Source: Isoetes taiwanensis | Taxonomy: Eukaryota > Streptophyta > Lycopodiopsida > Isoetales > Isoetaceae | Length of the DNA: 64,000 nucleotides | Direction: 5' to 3' | Assembly: GCA_021234155.1 (NCBI GenBank) | Contig: JAJEKV010000040.1 | Span: forward strand, 11,489,072 to 11,553,071 | Part shown: positions 22,616 through 34,360 of the stretch, piece by piece | Position numbering within the stretch: the first letter of the stretch is position 1 | Layout of the letters: each line of letters opens with the position of its first letter | Notes under the pieces: model-generated | Database searches by the model: none | What the model was told of the DNA's origin: nothing | Seen by the model: only the letters and a program-made list of their open reading frames with translations | Program-made: the position numbers and the translations under genes

Positions 22616-22764
22616 AAAGATACAATTCTTTACCTTGAGTTTAGCTTAAGAATGCTTTTGCATTGTATTATCCAACTCATGAATACGAACTTGTTATTAA
22701 TGTTCATGTAAGCTTTGATGGGATCTCGGGTTACCGGGAGGGCTAACCTGGTAGGCTCGTTACA
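22616..22764 (+). repeat. 3' LTR fragment of the 19.5-kb element
   Basis: Matches 20,208-20,356 nearly base for base, both running from CAATTCTTTACCTTGAG to a GTTACA terminus. Confidence 0.85.
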
Positions 22765-22769
22765 GCAAC

Positions 22770-23200
22770 TCGGGTCTTTAATGGCAGCTCCTTTGTGATA
22801 AGCAGCACCGGCCAAAAAGCTATGGCCTCCAAAGCTTCCAAAGCTTTGCCTCCCTTCCCCATACTTGCTCGCGTATAGAACAACTTGGTGCCGAAGCAGA
22901 AATGGCAACCCTTTCTCATGAAGCCCATAGATTACAAGCTTCTCGCCGACTCTAGCAACAGGGATTGCATGCAGAAACGCAAAAAACCTCTCCCCAAATG
23001 CACGAATTGGATGTAGGGCCATCTCAATTGCTTCAAGACGGCCATCGCTGCAAATCCGCCATAACATTGCAAGGCACAAGCTTTTTTACCATTACAAAAA
23101 GCTTCCAGACAGCCATTGCTGCCAGAATGTACTCTGCTTTCGCTTCCAGAATCACTCGCCTCGCAAAACTCTGAACAGGGGTGCTGACGTGGAAGATGCG
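22770..23200 (-). pseudogene. Possible decayed coding fragment, unrecognised
   Basis: Two overlapping - strand frames read plausible protein: one from about 23,175 to 23,045 (AEYILAAMAVWKLFV) and a second from about 23,060 to 22,770 (EKLVIYGLHEKGLPFLLR). Together they look like one gene with a frameshift near 23,045. I do not recognise the family. It abuts the 3' LTR end of the 19.5-kb element. It could be chance. Confidence 0.25.
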
Positions 23201-23725
23201 ACACGTGTCCAAAAATCATTGGTTACACGTGGCTTACGTTTGGAAACGTTCCATCACTCTGTCGTTTTTAGGTGGAAACTAGCTGGCGGTGCCGCTCGTG
23301 GCAGAACCGCCAACCGGTTCCCACGTGGAAACAACCTCTTGGTAGAACGTTTCCTAATACATAATGGACTTCTATAATTTTGCTATCTCTAGCAGAAATG
23401 GAGATTTTCCACCAAAATATGATCTTATAGCACGTGTACGTTTGGTTAACATAAGCAAACATTTACATTTATGAAACCTCTATTTCACTGTCATTGCCTA
23501 TTGTGATTTGCTTCACAAAATAAACACAATTAACAACAGTGATCCAAGTTGAATCTAAATTTTCATTATGCTATGCTCATCATAAATGTAAACTGAGATA
23601 TTATTTGGGGGCTACTTCCATTTGCATCTTTTTACTCTTGCCACATTCAGAGAGGATTACGAGGAGAAAACGGTTCAACCTTCATGGCCCTCTTGAGGAA
23701 TCTAATTCAGCTGCTAACCTACAAG

Positions 23726-26700
23726 CTAGGGAAGAAGAAGGTTCTCTGATTGATCTATCATCGCGCGGGTATCAGAAAATCCCAAAACACCCTCAGATGT
23801 TGAAGGGTTGGCAGGTTTGTTATGCAAGGCTCGAGTGAGCTTCCCATATGATCGGCCATATAGATGCTGCACATTTTACAGAAACGTGCATGTAAGTAGA
23901 AGACAATCTACTAATTTGTCTTTTCTTAGAAATCACCATAAAAGAAGTTACCTGTAATGCATGCTTATGACCAGTATACCCGTTCACAGCATGCCTGCCT
24001 TGCATAACTTCACTCATATCAGGCTGAATTTTCTCCTTAATTTTATAATCAGGTCTCCTCTCAAAGACTTGCACGTTGACACGTGCCTTGTCCGTGTGTA
24101 GCAGTATAGGCCTACTTTCCTCCATCTGATGTTGTTCTTTACTTTGTGCATACAAATCAACGCCTCCCTGACAGGAAATCATTTGTAGTCAGGAACAGCA
24201 AAGCTACTTTCCTAATCGGTACAACTAAAGAATTACACACCTGTGGACGATTGTCAACAAGTTCTGGAAGTGCGCTTGCATTCATCTTACGCTTTAGGTT
24301 TTCTTCTGCTAAATGTGCTAACTCAGAGGCTCTTCCAGCCGTTTTTGAATACACATGGTTGTTCTTAAATGGAATAAAACCCTGCATAATCAATCTTACT
24401 CAGTAACCTAAGGACTCATTTGCTATTTGAACAGAAGAAAATAAACAAACCATGATGCCTCATATATATACTTAAGAAGGTATATCACCAAGCAGTTCCA
24501 CCCCAACCTTAAAAAATTTCGAAGGGCTTTATAAACCTACAATTTCATAGGCCTCATTCTTAATTATGTATGAATTTCAAATTTTAATACTTTCTAGATC
24601 TTTCTACAGCATCTTAGAATATTCTATTGATCTTAAAGCATCACCCATGGGGAGCTCACTCACACTTATTGCCAATTCCACAGTATTACCCAAGAGAAAC
24701 TCTCTTATACGTAGTACTATGTACATGTTTGTATCTATAAAAAGTACTCCCTCTCCCTCTGTCTCTCTTCTCTCTCCTGTCTCCTCTGTTCTCTCTCTCT
24801 CCTCTCTTCTCTCTTACAATAAGGTGCTGGATATATAAACCCCCCGTGTTAAAATAATGTTTGAAAGCTTTAGCCTCAGACATTGTGCCAGGTGCCTTGA
24901 TGATACTGTCCTTGAAGGAAACCACCAGGGAAGTGGACGCACTTCCTATGGAGATATTCAGTTTTACCAAGATTATGTGATGAAATCCTGTATGAAAGAG
25001 AACAGCTACATCTGAAATGAATTCAACCATACACAACATAGGCTTTTGTAAACATAATCTTATGCCAAGAATTAACAGATTTACGGATCTACAGTACATT
25101 GACCTCCTCGCGCTTGCTTCTGATCTTCAAGGGTTAGCCTTTTGCACTCTTCAACGTACAGATATTTGGAGGCAGCTGCCTCTTATATGTTCAAAAGCTC
25201 GCACGTTGGAAATTGGATAGTAAGGCTTGGAGCTATGATACTTCTTCATAATGGTTCTTGTAGGGCCATTCTCTCTAATAAACATGTAATGAACAGGAAA
25301 ATACGATGTGCATGGCCACCAGTGGAAATACCAAATTTACCTAAATATCCAGCTCTCTATAAAAGGCATGAACCCTGAATCATTATCAATGCCTTCTATG
25401 GGGTCTTGACATGGAAGTCTTCTGTTCCCAACACCAGAGCTCAGCAACAACAGAAAAGAAGTATATGGTCATGCTTCCTCAGGAAAACTTGAATCATTTT
25501 GAAGAAACTAACCATAAGGGAATGCACATGTATAGTTTAATATCTTTTATCTCTTATTATTTGCAGGTAACATAAAATTAAAGAAGCAACAAAATACTTC
25601 AGGCCTAAGGTCACTAGTCTCATCTGTTTTAGACCTCATAAGTTTCTGTATGCTGCAAATTTATATTAAGCCAGTGCACACAACATGGGCTCAAGTCAGA
25701 ATTTAATAATACTGCAATACACAATCAACTTACCTGATAACCAGGAATTTTGTGCTTTTCCGCCAAAACCTTGCCTATGGGACGAGGATCCCAGTAGTAA
25801 AGAAGGTCATGGACTGTTGGTTTATCTGGTCTCGTACCATCATTAATAAGCTCTCTTCCTAGTGAACCATATGATCGACTGAATACATGTTGTGCCGCAT
25901 GCTGCAAGGTAAGAAGTACGACATTAGTGTCACTTTCTTTTACTAACTCCATAAATTGACCTATGCGAAGAGAAGATGAAAGACCTGGTGCCCTGTGTAG
26001 CCTGGAATGGTTTTAATTGCTGGTGCTTCCAGGTACATTGGTTCTCGAAGCTTATGGAGGTGAAGTCTACGATCTTTATATGCTAGCTCGGGCAATGAAT
26101 TGGACTTTCGTGTTGGTATGACATTATCTTCTGTTGTACCAACAATTTTTCTGTGCATAAGGAACATGGAAAGTATTTCAAATTTATTTAGCTACACCAA
26201 ATTGCTTCTCTTTTTCTTAAGATGTTGTTTTACTAACTAGTTTTTTTCTCCATGAACAGGAAATCTCATCATTTGTTTTCAAAATCTGAGTTCAAATCAA
26301 AAGTAAATGCCTTAAGTTGGCATCTCAATCAGGGATTGGGTATGCTAGAGGCACAGTTTAAAAATGTAGTTATACATCACTTAAATCTCACACACCTAAA
26401 GCCAAAATATGATTAGGGACAAAATAGGGGAGGATGCAGATGGTACTTCATAAGCTCCATATTGACTCTGCCCGAAGCAAAAGCTTGGTCTACAGGTGGG
26501 TGCCGCTTGCTAGGACGTGGCATCAGTTCTTGTCTGTCCAAGTTCTCATATCCTGTTCTAGCTGTTTGGGCGTACAGGAAATCTCTTCCTTGTGGTCGAG
26601 ACTCCACAGTCTAAAAAGAACCACAAGCATTAACTCCTCTTAGTGCCTTCCATCAAAAGAAAATTAATCTTTGGTTAAGGAAAGCATATCATATACTCTC

Positions 26701-29700
26701 AGAAGTATCTGATCCATTGTACATATTATTAAGCTTTATATTGATCCGTAAGTTTAAAATTTGCTATATCATTTCCAGCTCACAATACAGGATAGATGAA
26801 CCAAAGCTTTTTAACTGTGTTCACTCATACAATTGCCAACACGCCATCTCTCATCAGTAGACATAGACAACATACAAAACCATGGAACATGCAAGGATCT
26901 CCATGGCACCAATCAGGAACTGACCAAGAGTTCAATGTCTTCTGCTTGATTGTGAAATCTGAAGACGGATATAAAGTACAACAACATAAACATGCTGAAA
27001 GAGAATACGCCCTCAATACCATAAAATTAAAGGCAGCACCCACATCTTTATACGGGAATATACAACTTAAATTGGGTGCTTCAAGGGCCTTGAGGCATGC
27101 ACATTTGCCAAATGTTTCCACTGCTATCAATGTCTTCGTATAACAGAGTCTCTTTACGACTGTAAATTAGCATTTTGTTGATACCCGTATTGACAAACAA
27201 ATATGGGAAGTCTATCTATGATATTTACTCCCATCTCTCGGTCATTTCTTCATCAGGAATCATTAAATAAATTTATTCACCTGGATCTGTATACACAATA
27301 TTGATATCCTGCTGCCAATGGGGAGACCATTTTTTAACCATTAGTGCCGGCAAGGAAAATACTTCTGTCTGATCTACTCTGAGGCAGATCAAAGCATTTA
27401 CCACTATGTCCATACGACCAAGTGGCAGCATACAAATTTGATAGCAAACAACATATTCCAGAATCAACAGACTGCAAATCAGAAATATGCTTCCCCAAAC
27501 GCACTGCCCGATCCGCCTCACAGTAGCTTATACATGAAACTAACAAAGCATTATATGATGTTGCAACAGGTTGAAATGCTATATTATTGAGTAGAGCCTC
27601 AGCCTCATCCAACCATCCTGCATGCCCAAGGAGGTCAATCATGCAGTTATAATGTTCGATTATTGGACAGATGCAGTAGTCTCCAAGCATTGACATGAAC
27701 GAAAATCCACCATTGTGTACTAAACCAGCATGGCTACAAGCTGAAAGTATACAGCAAAATGTGACTCCATTTAACATTGTTCCTGCAAGTTGCATATGCT
27801 GAGACATTTTTAAAACATCCTCTCCGTAACCATACTGAGAGTATGCTGCAATGATAGCAGTCCAAGAGAATATATCATGTTCAAGAATCGTATCAAAAAC
27901 AATTTGTGCATCCTCTAGACTTCCACACTTGGCATACATATCAACAACTGCAGTCCAAGTGACAGCATCTGCCTCCAGCCCATAATTCAAAATGTAAGTG
28001 TGCCATTTCTTCCCTTCTGTCAAAGCACATCTTTCTGAACATGCATGAAGAATACTAGAAAATGAGTACTTATCTGGCTTTATCCCTTCAAGTATCATCC
28101 CGTTAAGAAGCTGGACGGCTTCATGCAAATGCCCCTGTTGGGCATAGCCATCTATGATTGCATTCCACGAAACAACATTACGATTAGGCATGTTCTTAAA
28201 GATTTCAAGGGCCTCCTCAAGCAGCCCTTGTTGCGTATATGATGAAATTAAAGCAGTCCAGGAGATGACATTTGGTTCAGGCATTCTTTGAAACAGTTGC
28301 AGGGCCATCTTGCAATCCCCTTTTCTAGCATATGCTGAAATGATTGTATTCCATGAGGCACTATCCTTCTTAGGCATTTCTTCAAAAAGTTGGAGGGCTT
28401 TCTCGGGCTCTCCTGCGCGACCATGTGCCCCGACCATTGCATTCCAGGATATTATATCCCTCTCTGGCATATTCGTAAAGAGGTGAATGGCCTCTTTGAT
28501 GTGACCCTTGTCTATGTAAGCTGAGAGCATAACATTCCAAGAGGTAATGTCACGCTCAGGCATTTGTTCAAACAGCTTGCATGCTTCATTGAGCATCCCT
28601 TGCCTTGTATACCCTACAATCAAGGCATTCCATGACCCCGCATCCTGATGAGGCATCTCATGAAAGAGTTGAAGGGCCTCTTTCATGTACCCTCTTTGAG
28701 TGTTAGCAGCAATCATGATTGTCCAGGAGATGTGATTGCGTTGAGGCATTCGTTCAAAGAGGTTATATGCCTCTGTTAAATAACCGTCTCTGACATATGC
28801 CCCAATCATTGTGTTCCATGTGGTTGTATCAGGAACAGGCATGACTTGAAAAAGTTGAAGAGCTTCATTTAGCTTACCTAATCGAGCATAACCAGCAATC
28901 ATTGTGTTCCAAGCAAACAAATCTCTTTCAGGCATTTCTTGGAAAAGAATATGTGCATCTTTTAAATGCCCTTGTTTAGTATACGCAACAAGCATTATGT
29001 TCCAAGTGTATGAGTTTCGTCTATCGATTCTGTCAAAGACATTTCTTGCTTCTTTTATGGATGCACACTTTCCATACATTAGGACAAGGAGATTCCCAAG
29101 AAATCTATGGTGTTCTAAAGCAATGTGCATAATATATTCATGGATTTGCCTCCCTTGAGTGAGATCCTTTGTATTAGCACAGCTTTGAAGGAGACATGCT
29201 GTACCGCTGATATCAACACTGCTCGTACTGGATAATGGTTGCCACCTTTGCTTCTGAATTCTTATTGGCATAGCATGTCCTATTAACTTTTCACTGGTAC
29301 AACTAGATCCTAGGCATGGATCTCCATGAATCCTATTCTGCAAGCTTGTGGAAACTGCAACATTCGTTTGCCTCATTTTGTGCATTCTAATGAATAGTTG
29401 ATGAAAATGAGGCCGACATTAATGCCATAATTTTCCATTGCCTACATTGAATTTACATTACCCACATAGCTTGCTACTAGGCCTCATGTAAGTTATAGAC
29501 TAGTCAATGCAGAAGGAACTAAAATGAGAGTCTAGTATATAGCAGTATAATATTGATAAATGTTATTAACTCAATCCAGCAAAGTGTTACATTGAAAGTT
29601 TTCTTTCAATTTCCTCGTACTATTCTGGTCTTTGCGTGCAGTGATTTCCCAATTTTATCATGTGAAGTTACCTCTCGTAAATAGAATGTTTTCTAACTTC

Positions 29701-29937
29701 CAGCTGGTCTTCGTCAGTTAAAAATAAATTGCATAGAATTATGAGACACATGAACAAATGAGAAATTACCAAGGGAATCACAGAGGCGTAATTATCGTGC
29801 CGGAGGGCCACATCCGTCTTGGAAGCACGTACAGTTGAGTCTGAATATGATCTTCCAACGATGTGATTGCGCATACAGGGCACATGTCCGCCATAGCCAG
29901 GTATGGCATGCACATATTTGTGATGATTCTTCGCCAT
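23726..29937 (-). CDS. CIMIP2/FAM166-like ciliary microtubule inner protein, seven exons, 387 aa
   Basis: CDS exons on the - strand: 29,937-29,770; 26,610-26,447; 26,150-25,985; 25,901-25,734; 24,381-24,241; 24,167-23,952; 23,866-23,726. All introns are GT-AG, and the joined length is exactly 388 codons including TAG. Four repeats of the family type are read: IPGYGGHVP (residue 12), IPGYTGHQ (159), IPGYQGFIP (218) and VNGYTGHK (330). Three of the four are followed about 18 residues later by an RSY motif (GRSYSDS, SRSYGSL, GRSYGKL). CIMIP2/FAM166 proteins sit inside ciliary doublet microtubules, so expression in swimming sperm is expected. I chose the ATG at 29,937 (AACATGGCG context); an AG acceptor at 29,999 suggests an upstream 5'UTR exon. 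The donor of exon 2 (AA|GTACC) is the least certain junction. Its length is somewhat above animal members. Confidence 0.8.
26611..29769 (-). other. First coding intron of the CIMIP2-like gene (3159 bp), hosting a PPR gene
   Basis: Donor TTG|GTAATTTC and acceptor TTCTTTTTAG|ACT. Both flanking exons are in phase 0. The other five introns are 73-1352 bp. The PPR ORF fills two thirds of this one. Confidence 0.7.
27334..29385 (-). CDS. Intronless PLS-class pentatricopeptide repeat protein, 683 aa
   Basis: One uninterrupted frame. After an ~80-residue leader and one L-type repeat come ten consecutive S-type repeats, most exactly 31 residues (pattern SWNxMIxxYxxxGxxxEAxxLFxxMPERD), then P, L, S, P and L repeats and an E1-like segment (CMIDLLGHAGWLDEAEALL). 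The E2 region stops after LLSNLYAAT and no DYW domain follows; the last ~30 residues look unrelated, as after a frameshift. PPR proteins bind organelle RNA one base per repeat; PLS proteins with E motifs usually serve C-to-U editing. The leader is not a clear transit peptide. The gene lies on the same strand inside the CIMIP2-like intron, which fits birth by retroposition or simple insertion. Confidence 0.92.
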   Translation of the reverse strand: MHKMRQTNVAVSTSLQNRIHGDPCLGSSCTSEKLIGHAMPIRIQKQRWQPLSSTSSVDISGTACLLQSCANTKDLTQGRQIHEYIMHIALEHHRFLGNLLVLMYGKCASIKEARNVFDRIDRRNSYTWNIMLVAYTKQGHLKDAHILFQEMPERDLFAWNTMIAGYARLGKLNEALQLFQVMPVPDTTTWNTMIGAYVRDGYLTEAYNLFERMPQRNHISWTIMIAANTQRGYMKEALQLFHEMPHQDAGSWNALIVGYTRQGMLNEACKLFEQMPERDITSWNVMLSAYIDKGHIKEAIHLFTNMPERDIISWNAMVGAHGRAGEPEKALQLFEEMPKKDSASWNTIISAYARKGDCKMALQLFQRMPEPNVISWTALISSYTQQGLLEEALEIFKNMPNRNVVSWNAIIDGYAQQGHLHEAVQLLNGMILEGIKPDKYSFSSILHACSERCALTEGKKWHTYILNYGLEADAVTWTAVVDMYAKCGSLEDAQIVFDTILEHDIFSWTAIIAAYSQYGYGEDVLKMSQHMQLAGTMLNGVTFCCILSACSHAGLVHNGGFSFMSMLGDYCICPIIEHYNCMIDLLGHAGWLDEAEALLNNIAFQPVATSYNALLVSCISYCEADRAVRLGKHISDLQSVDSGICCLLSNLYAATWSYGHSGKCFDLPQSRSDRSIFLAGTNG

Positions 29938-32150
29938 GTTTATTGTCTGCTTGTTTACCTCGAAAGTAGGTGCTTGAGGTGGATTTGAGGTAATTGCCTG
30001 AAAAACATTAGGACCCAAATATCGGCAAAGGCCGATTGGAACAAATCTATCACCATGGCCAAGAGAGGAACAAGATATGGTGGAGCGCCGTTTCAGAGTT
30101 CTTCAGTCGAAGCAAACCACCTCACCACTTCCCACAATTTCCCACCCTACATCCACGCCCTACATCTGGTTGCTTTTACAAAAACTTTCATTGTAAGGGA
30201 GAGCTCCATTGGTTTTGTATTCACGACTAAAGACCGAAATCACACTATAGCCCGAACTAAAAAAAATACGTGGCAAAGATGGTCAGCCGGTAAATGCTTA
30301 AAAGACTTTGCCGCCCTCTTGCTATCACACCTACGGCTGTCCAAAATGGACACGTCAGTATCCATGTAATCCTTATAATCGCAGACGGACGGGTCAGTTT
30401 CCATGTAATCCCACAGATGGACGAATTGACGACCATCTCCAGATACCAAGTACGCATCGATTCTTTTTCATTTTTCATAAGCGAATTTTTTAGTTCACCG
30501 GCAATTCGCATCTATTCTACGAACTATGAGTTCACCAACAATTTGCACCTATTCTGAAAACTATGGAGGAAGAATACATATACCCAGATTACTTTGAGGA
30601 AAAGTATTAAGTGTCTCAGAAAGTTTGATGTATAATCTATTCATATTGGAGCCGATTGAATCAGCTTTTGCAAGACAATTACTAATTTTTGTAAGATTAT
30701 GACTATGACTTTTTGCAAGATTTTGCAAGATTATGTTTTACAATACATTGAAACAACTTGCAGATATGATACAACTTGCAAGGCTTAGAAATAATCTGCT
30801 CATGTTGCACCAGGTTAAATTATGTTCTTTTGTGGTGTCTCCATTGTTTCTTCATTGATGGAAGACAAACATCTGTAACCATAGATGGCCTGCAGTTAAC
30901 GTAAATGTTTATGAAAAGGAAGATATGGAAATATACCTATTTGATCGGAGAATGCATCAAAGGCCAAGGTACAAGAGTTATGTGCCCTCCCATTCGATTC
31001 TCAAAGTATCGCTACAAAATGAAGCAAAATATCGCTACAAGATGAAGCAACTGGTGCTTTAAATGAAAAATTGGTTTCTGCGATGCATTTACAGTGCTAA
31101 TAACCAAGTACATATTGACAAGTACATATCCTCTCATCTATTCATCTACTGCATGTCAACAATTTTTGGCTTCATCATGTTTTTTTTTTCTTTGAAGGAC
31201 GACAATCTATTATCAAGAAAAATCAAGATACATACAAGGGACCTGTGACATGGGACTCAAAACCTAGAGGACGAAATGGTCCACTAAGCAAAACCACCCA
31301 TACACAGTATATACTCACACTCCTTGTGCCACCTTGATCATCATGTGACTTGTCATGTAAATTTCTTTTTAACATATAAAAGTCAGAAAGGTAAATTACT
31401 CTAACTACAAGTATAAACATGGAAGTACTAACTACAAATAGGACTATACCCGACAAATTCGACTGCCACAACCAAGTTTTTGTCCAAAGCTCCTTACATG
31501 TACCTGGAATGCAAAAATGAGATTCAATAAATCTCATTCATGATGGAGGATAGCCCTTGCATTAGTACCAGTGGGAAATTAATGTGAATACCTCAAGATC
31601 CCCTCAAGATGGAATACACAAAGAAAAAAGGTGTCAATTTTCATGATTTGGTAAGTATCTAAATAAATTTAGCTTGTGGAAAGCATCCATGCTATCCCCA
31701 TCACACGTGCATGCCATAAAAAATCATCAAGTTCTTTCTTTATCTCTTGCAATGACATAGCTCTTTCATCAAAGTCATGTCTAGCATCCACACCTACCTG
31801 TCACCAATAAATGCAAGACTTTTTGCCAAGCCTTTCCCACATCTTATCTTACATGTCCATGAAAGAAGATAGGCAAACACTACTTATAATATCTGCTTTA
31901 CTGAGTGCTTCTTATCTGCCACTTTCAAAGTTTGGATTGCCGTTGAATTGCAGATTAACAACAGAAGATACTTGCATGACATTCAAATGTAAAACAAGAA
32001 ATCTGAACCATTGTAATGAAGGCATTGCTTAAATAACGATGGGCCAGACTTCTGAAGCTTTGCCACATCTATTTTGTTTATTAAGAAAGCTCTGCCATAT
32101 CTCTTTTGTTCAGATGGGCCAGACTGCAGATCCATGATACCATCCAATTG
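29938..32150. other. No gene recognised
   Basis: The part just above 29,938 is the likely 5'UTR and promoter of the CIMIP2-like gene; an AG acceptor sits at 29,999. A + strand ORF at 30,055-30,369 is antisense to that leader and unlike any family I know. The rest is AT-rich, without repeats I could define. Confidence 0.5.
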
Positions 32151-32396
32151 CTACCTAAACCCTTGATTGAACTGAAGTGTATACTTTGGATAGTCCAAGG
32201 CTAGAGATTTTTGGTCAAAATTTTGAATCCAGGAGTATATTTTGTGGCTAAGGCCTAGATAGAGGAATTTGTCTGCGCATTCATGGTGCATATAAGCAAG
32301 ACCCTTTGCAACACCTGATGCTACGTTGAATCTCACAGGCCAAGGAAGAGGCTTATATCTCCAGCAAAATAAAACAAAAGAAAAGCACAGGTGCAA
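32151..32396 (-). pseudogene. Receptor-like kinase fragment
   Basis: The - strand reads PLPWPVRFNVASGVAKGLAY then MHHECADKF, close to the plant RLK signature around helix E (LxWxxRxxIAxGxAxGLxYLHHEC). The following catalytic loop should contain HRDL, but reads LGLSHK, and the DFG region is not recognisable. Only about 60 residues remain and no neighbouring kinase exon was found. Confidence 0.5.
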
Positions 32397-33503
32397 TTTA
32401 TTAAAATTACCTTGAGATGGCTTCTAACATGATAAAGATGCATTGTTTGCAGAGGCTTCATGGAATTGAAAAATTTAAATTTCATTATTTTGGGTGCATA
32501 AAACATACTCCTGATAGCTGGCCTCCATCTAGACAAAAGGAACATGGAACCTGTACTTCAACTTCAAAAACATTCTAACTTCTGCTCTATCATGCTACAA
32601 GCAACATGAGCAATAGTACAATTCAAGTCTTAGAATGTTGAATTGAAAAATTCTGAATGCATGCCCTTGCTTGTTTGCACTAGATACTAACAAAATAGAG
32701 AAAAATTTGAAAGAATAAAATGCAAAGACAAAAATAAGAGAAGCATTAAAACGTTGGCAAATTCAGATCTTCTGCTTCATGAATTCATCTTTGAAAAATC
32801 GTACCTGGCAGAGTCGTGGGAGGAGTTGCAGTAGATTGTGCAGATCCCTTTGACAGAAATTTGAATTGGCGCATGATCAGATTTTTCTCTCTTTTCTCAA
32901 ATTTCTCTCCCTTTATCTTTCTGGCGACTAGGCTTGCTTCTTTTTCTGGCGCCAAAGGCTGGGCTTACGTGGAGAACTAGTTTACGTGGCCACCTGCCGA
33001 AACTTTGGACAGCCCCTTTTGCCCGTCTAAAATTCGAAGGGTGCCTAATCGTTGAGTCAGCATTTAGGCATGCTGGTGTGATAGGGTGGGTGCCACAACC
33101 GTCCACGTGGCATTATTTTATTTGTATACTTGATATTAGTTTTTCGGTTTAGCCCTAGTGTGATTTCGGCTCCCACATCGAATGAAATTATGACACGTGT
33201 CAAATTTTCATTTCTAATAATGTGGCCCAAAACTGAGACCAAGCACAGAATTTTTTATAGATTTTTTTCCAGAATGTCGTGTTTGAGATCATATTTTTAG
33301 ACAGTTTTTATACACAATTTTTACACAGTATAGACTTCAACTTAAGCCATTTAAAATCATATCTAAGCCATTAAGCTTCAAGTTAAGCCATTTAAAGATC
33401 AAATCATAACTTTAAAAAGAAGACAAGATATCAAAAAAATGATATTTCCTTTGATCATATCACTATTTCTTTTCACCATTTTCACTTATCATTTCATTGT
33501 TCC

Positions 33504-33945
33504 AATATGTAGCAAAATAACAGGGGGTTCCAGGGGGGATTTAATATGGATAGAAGAAATAACAATTCTTGAAACCATAGACCATATATTTCTAAAACAA
33601 TTGAATGGGTTGTTATAAAAAAAACATAGATTCAAGATAAAAAATAATCACATTAGCTCACTGGGTAAATTGGTTAAAGTAGTTTTATTAAGACATTGAG
33701 TTATTTTGGTAGAGGTTCGAGCCCCCATATTTCATATTCTATAATTTTAGGCAAAGTTGTATATAGGTTCGATATTCCCTCAAAACCTTAGGCGAAAATG
33801 TATTTCATATTTCAAAATCATATGCGCCTCCAATCATAAATGACTATAAGCGAAACGAGAGGTGCTCACAGGCCCCAACATACGATCTGGGTCGTAGGAT
33901 CGACGAATCCGACGATTGTGGTAGTCCAGGGTGCACCTCCTTTAG
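33504..33945 (+). repeat. tRNA-derived SINE-like repeat, copy A
   Basis: 442-bp unit from AATATGTAGCAAAATAAC to TTTAG. At 33,654-33,728 it holds an A-box-like TTAGCTCACTGGGTAAATTGG and, 50 bp on, a B-box GGTTCGAGCCCCC with tRNA spacing. Copy B follows directly in tandem and copy C lies at 53,233. Confidence 0.65.
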
Positions 33946-34360
33946 AATATGTAGCAAAATAACAGGGGTTCCAGGGGGATTTAATATGGATAGAAGAAAT
34001 AACAATTCTTGAAACCATAGACCATATATCCCTAAAATAATTGAATGGGTTGTTATAAAAAAAAACATAGATTCAAGATAAAAAATAATCACATGAGCTC
34101 ACTGGATAAATTGGTTAAAATAGTCTTATTAAGACATTGAGTTATTTCATATTCTATAATCTTAGGCAAAGCTGTATATAGTTTTGATATTCCCTCAAAA
34201 CCTTAGGCGAAAATGTATTTCATATTTCAAAATCATATGCGCCTCCAATCATAAATGACTATAAGCCAAACGAGAGATGCTTACAGGCCCCAACATACAA
34301 TCTGGGTCGTAGGATCGACGAATTCGATGATTGTGGTAGTCCAGGGTGCACCGCGTTTAG
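33946..34360 (+). repeat. tRNA-derived SINE-like repeat, copy B (B-box deleted)
   Basis: Tandem second copy. It is nearly identical to copy A but lacks about 24 bp that include the GGTTCGAGCC box, so it has probably lost pol III promoter function. Confidence 0.65.

Larger units (their letters stand above)
19513..22764 (+). mobile_element. LTR retrotransposon remnant without coding capacity
   Basis: A probable 5' LTR runs from TGTGACTG (19,513) to TGTTACA (20,356). Two bases later comes a tRNA-iMet primer-binding site. The last ~149 bp of this LTR (20,208-20,356) recur at 22,616-22,764 with about 90% identity, ending CGTTACA, so that is the 3' LTR end; its 5' part is missing. The interior has no gag or pol similarity and contains a nested TIR element. 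The 5-bp flanks (ATAAC and GCAAC) do not match, so an intact target duplication is not shown. Confidence 0.7.

Noticed and set aside
24566-24838. 90-codon Ser/Leu-rich + strand ORF
   Set aside because: It is a CT-rich microsatellite in an intron of the CIMIP2-like gene.
27273-27521. Alternative frame as the true PPR C-terminus (E2/DYW)
   Set aside because: The frame does not read an E2 or DYW motif, so a simple frameshift repair is not supported.
28248-29158. Overlapping ORFs on both strands within the PPR gene
   Set aside because: Shadows of the PPR frame; repeat structure belongs to the 683-codon frame only.
30055-30369. 104-codon + strand ORF as a gene
   Set aside because: Antisense to the probable leader of the CIMIP2-like gene, no recognisable domain, no splice or promoter support.
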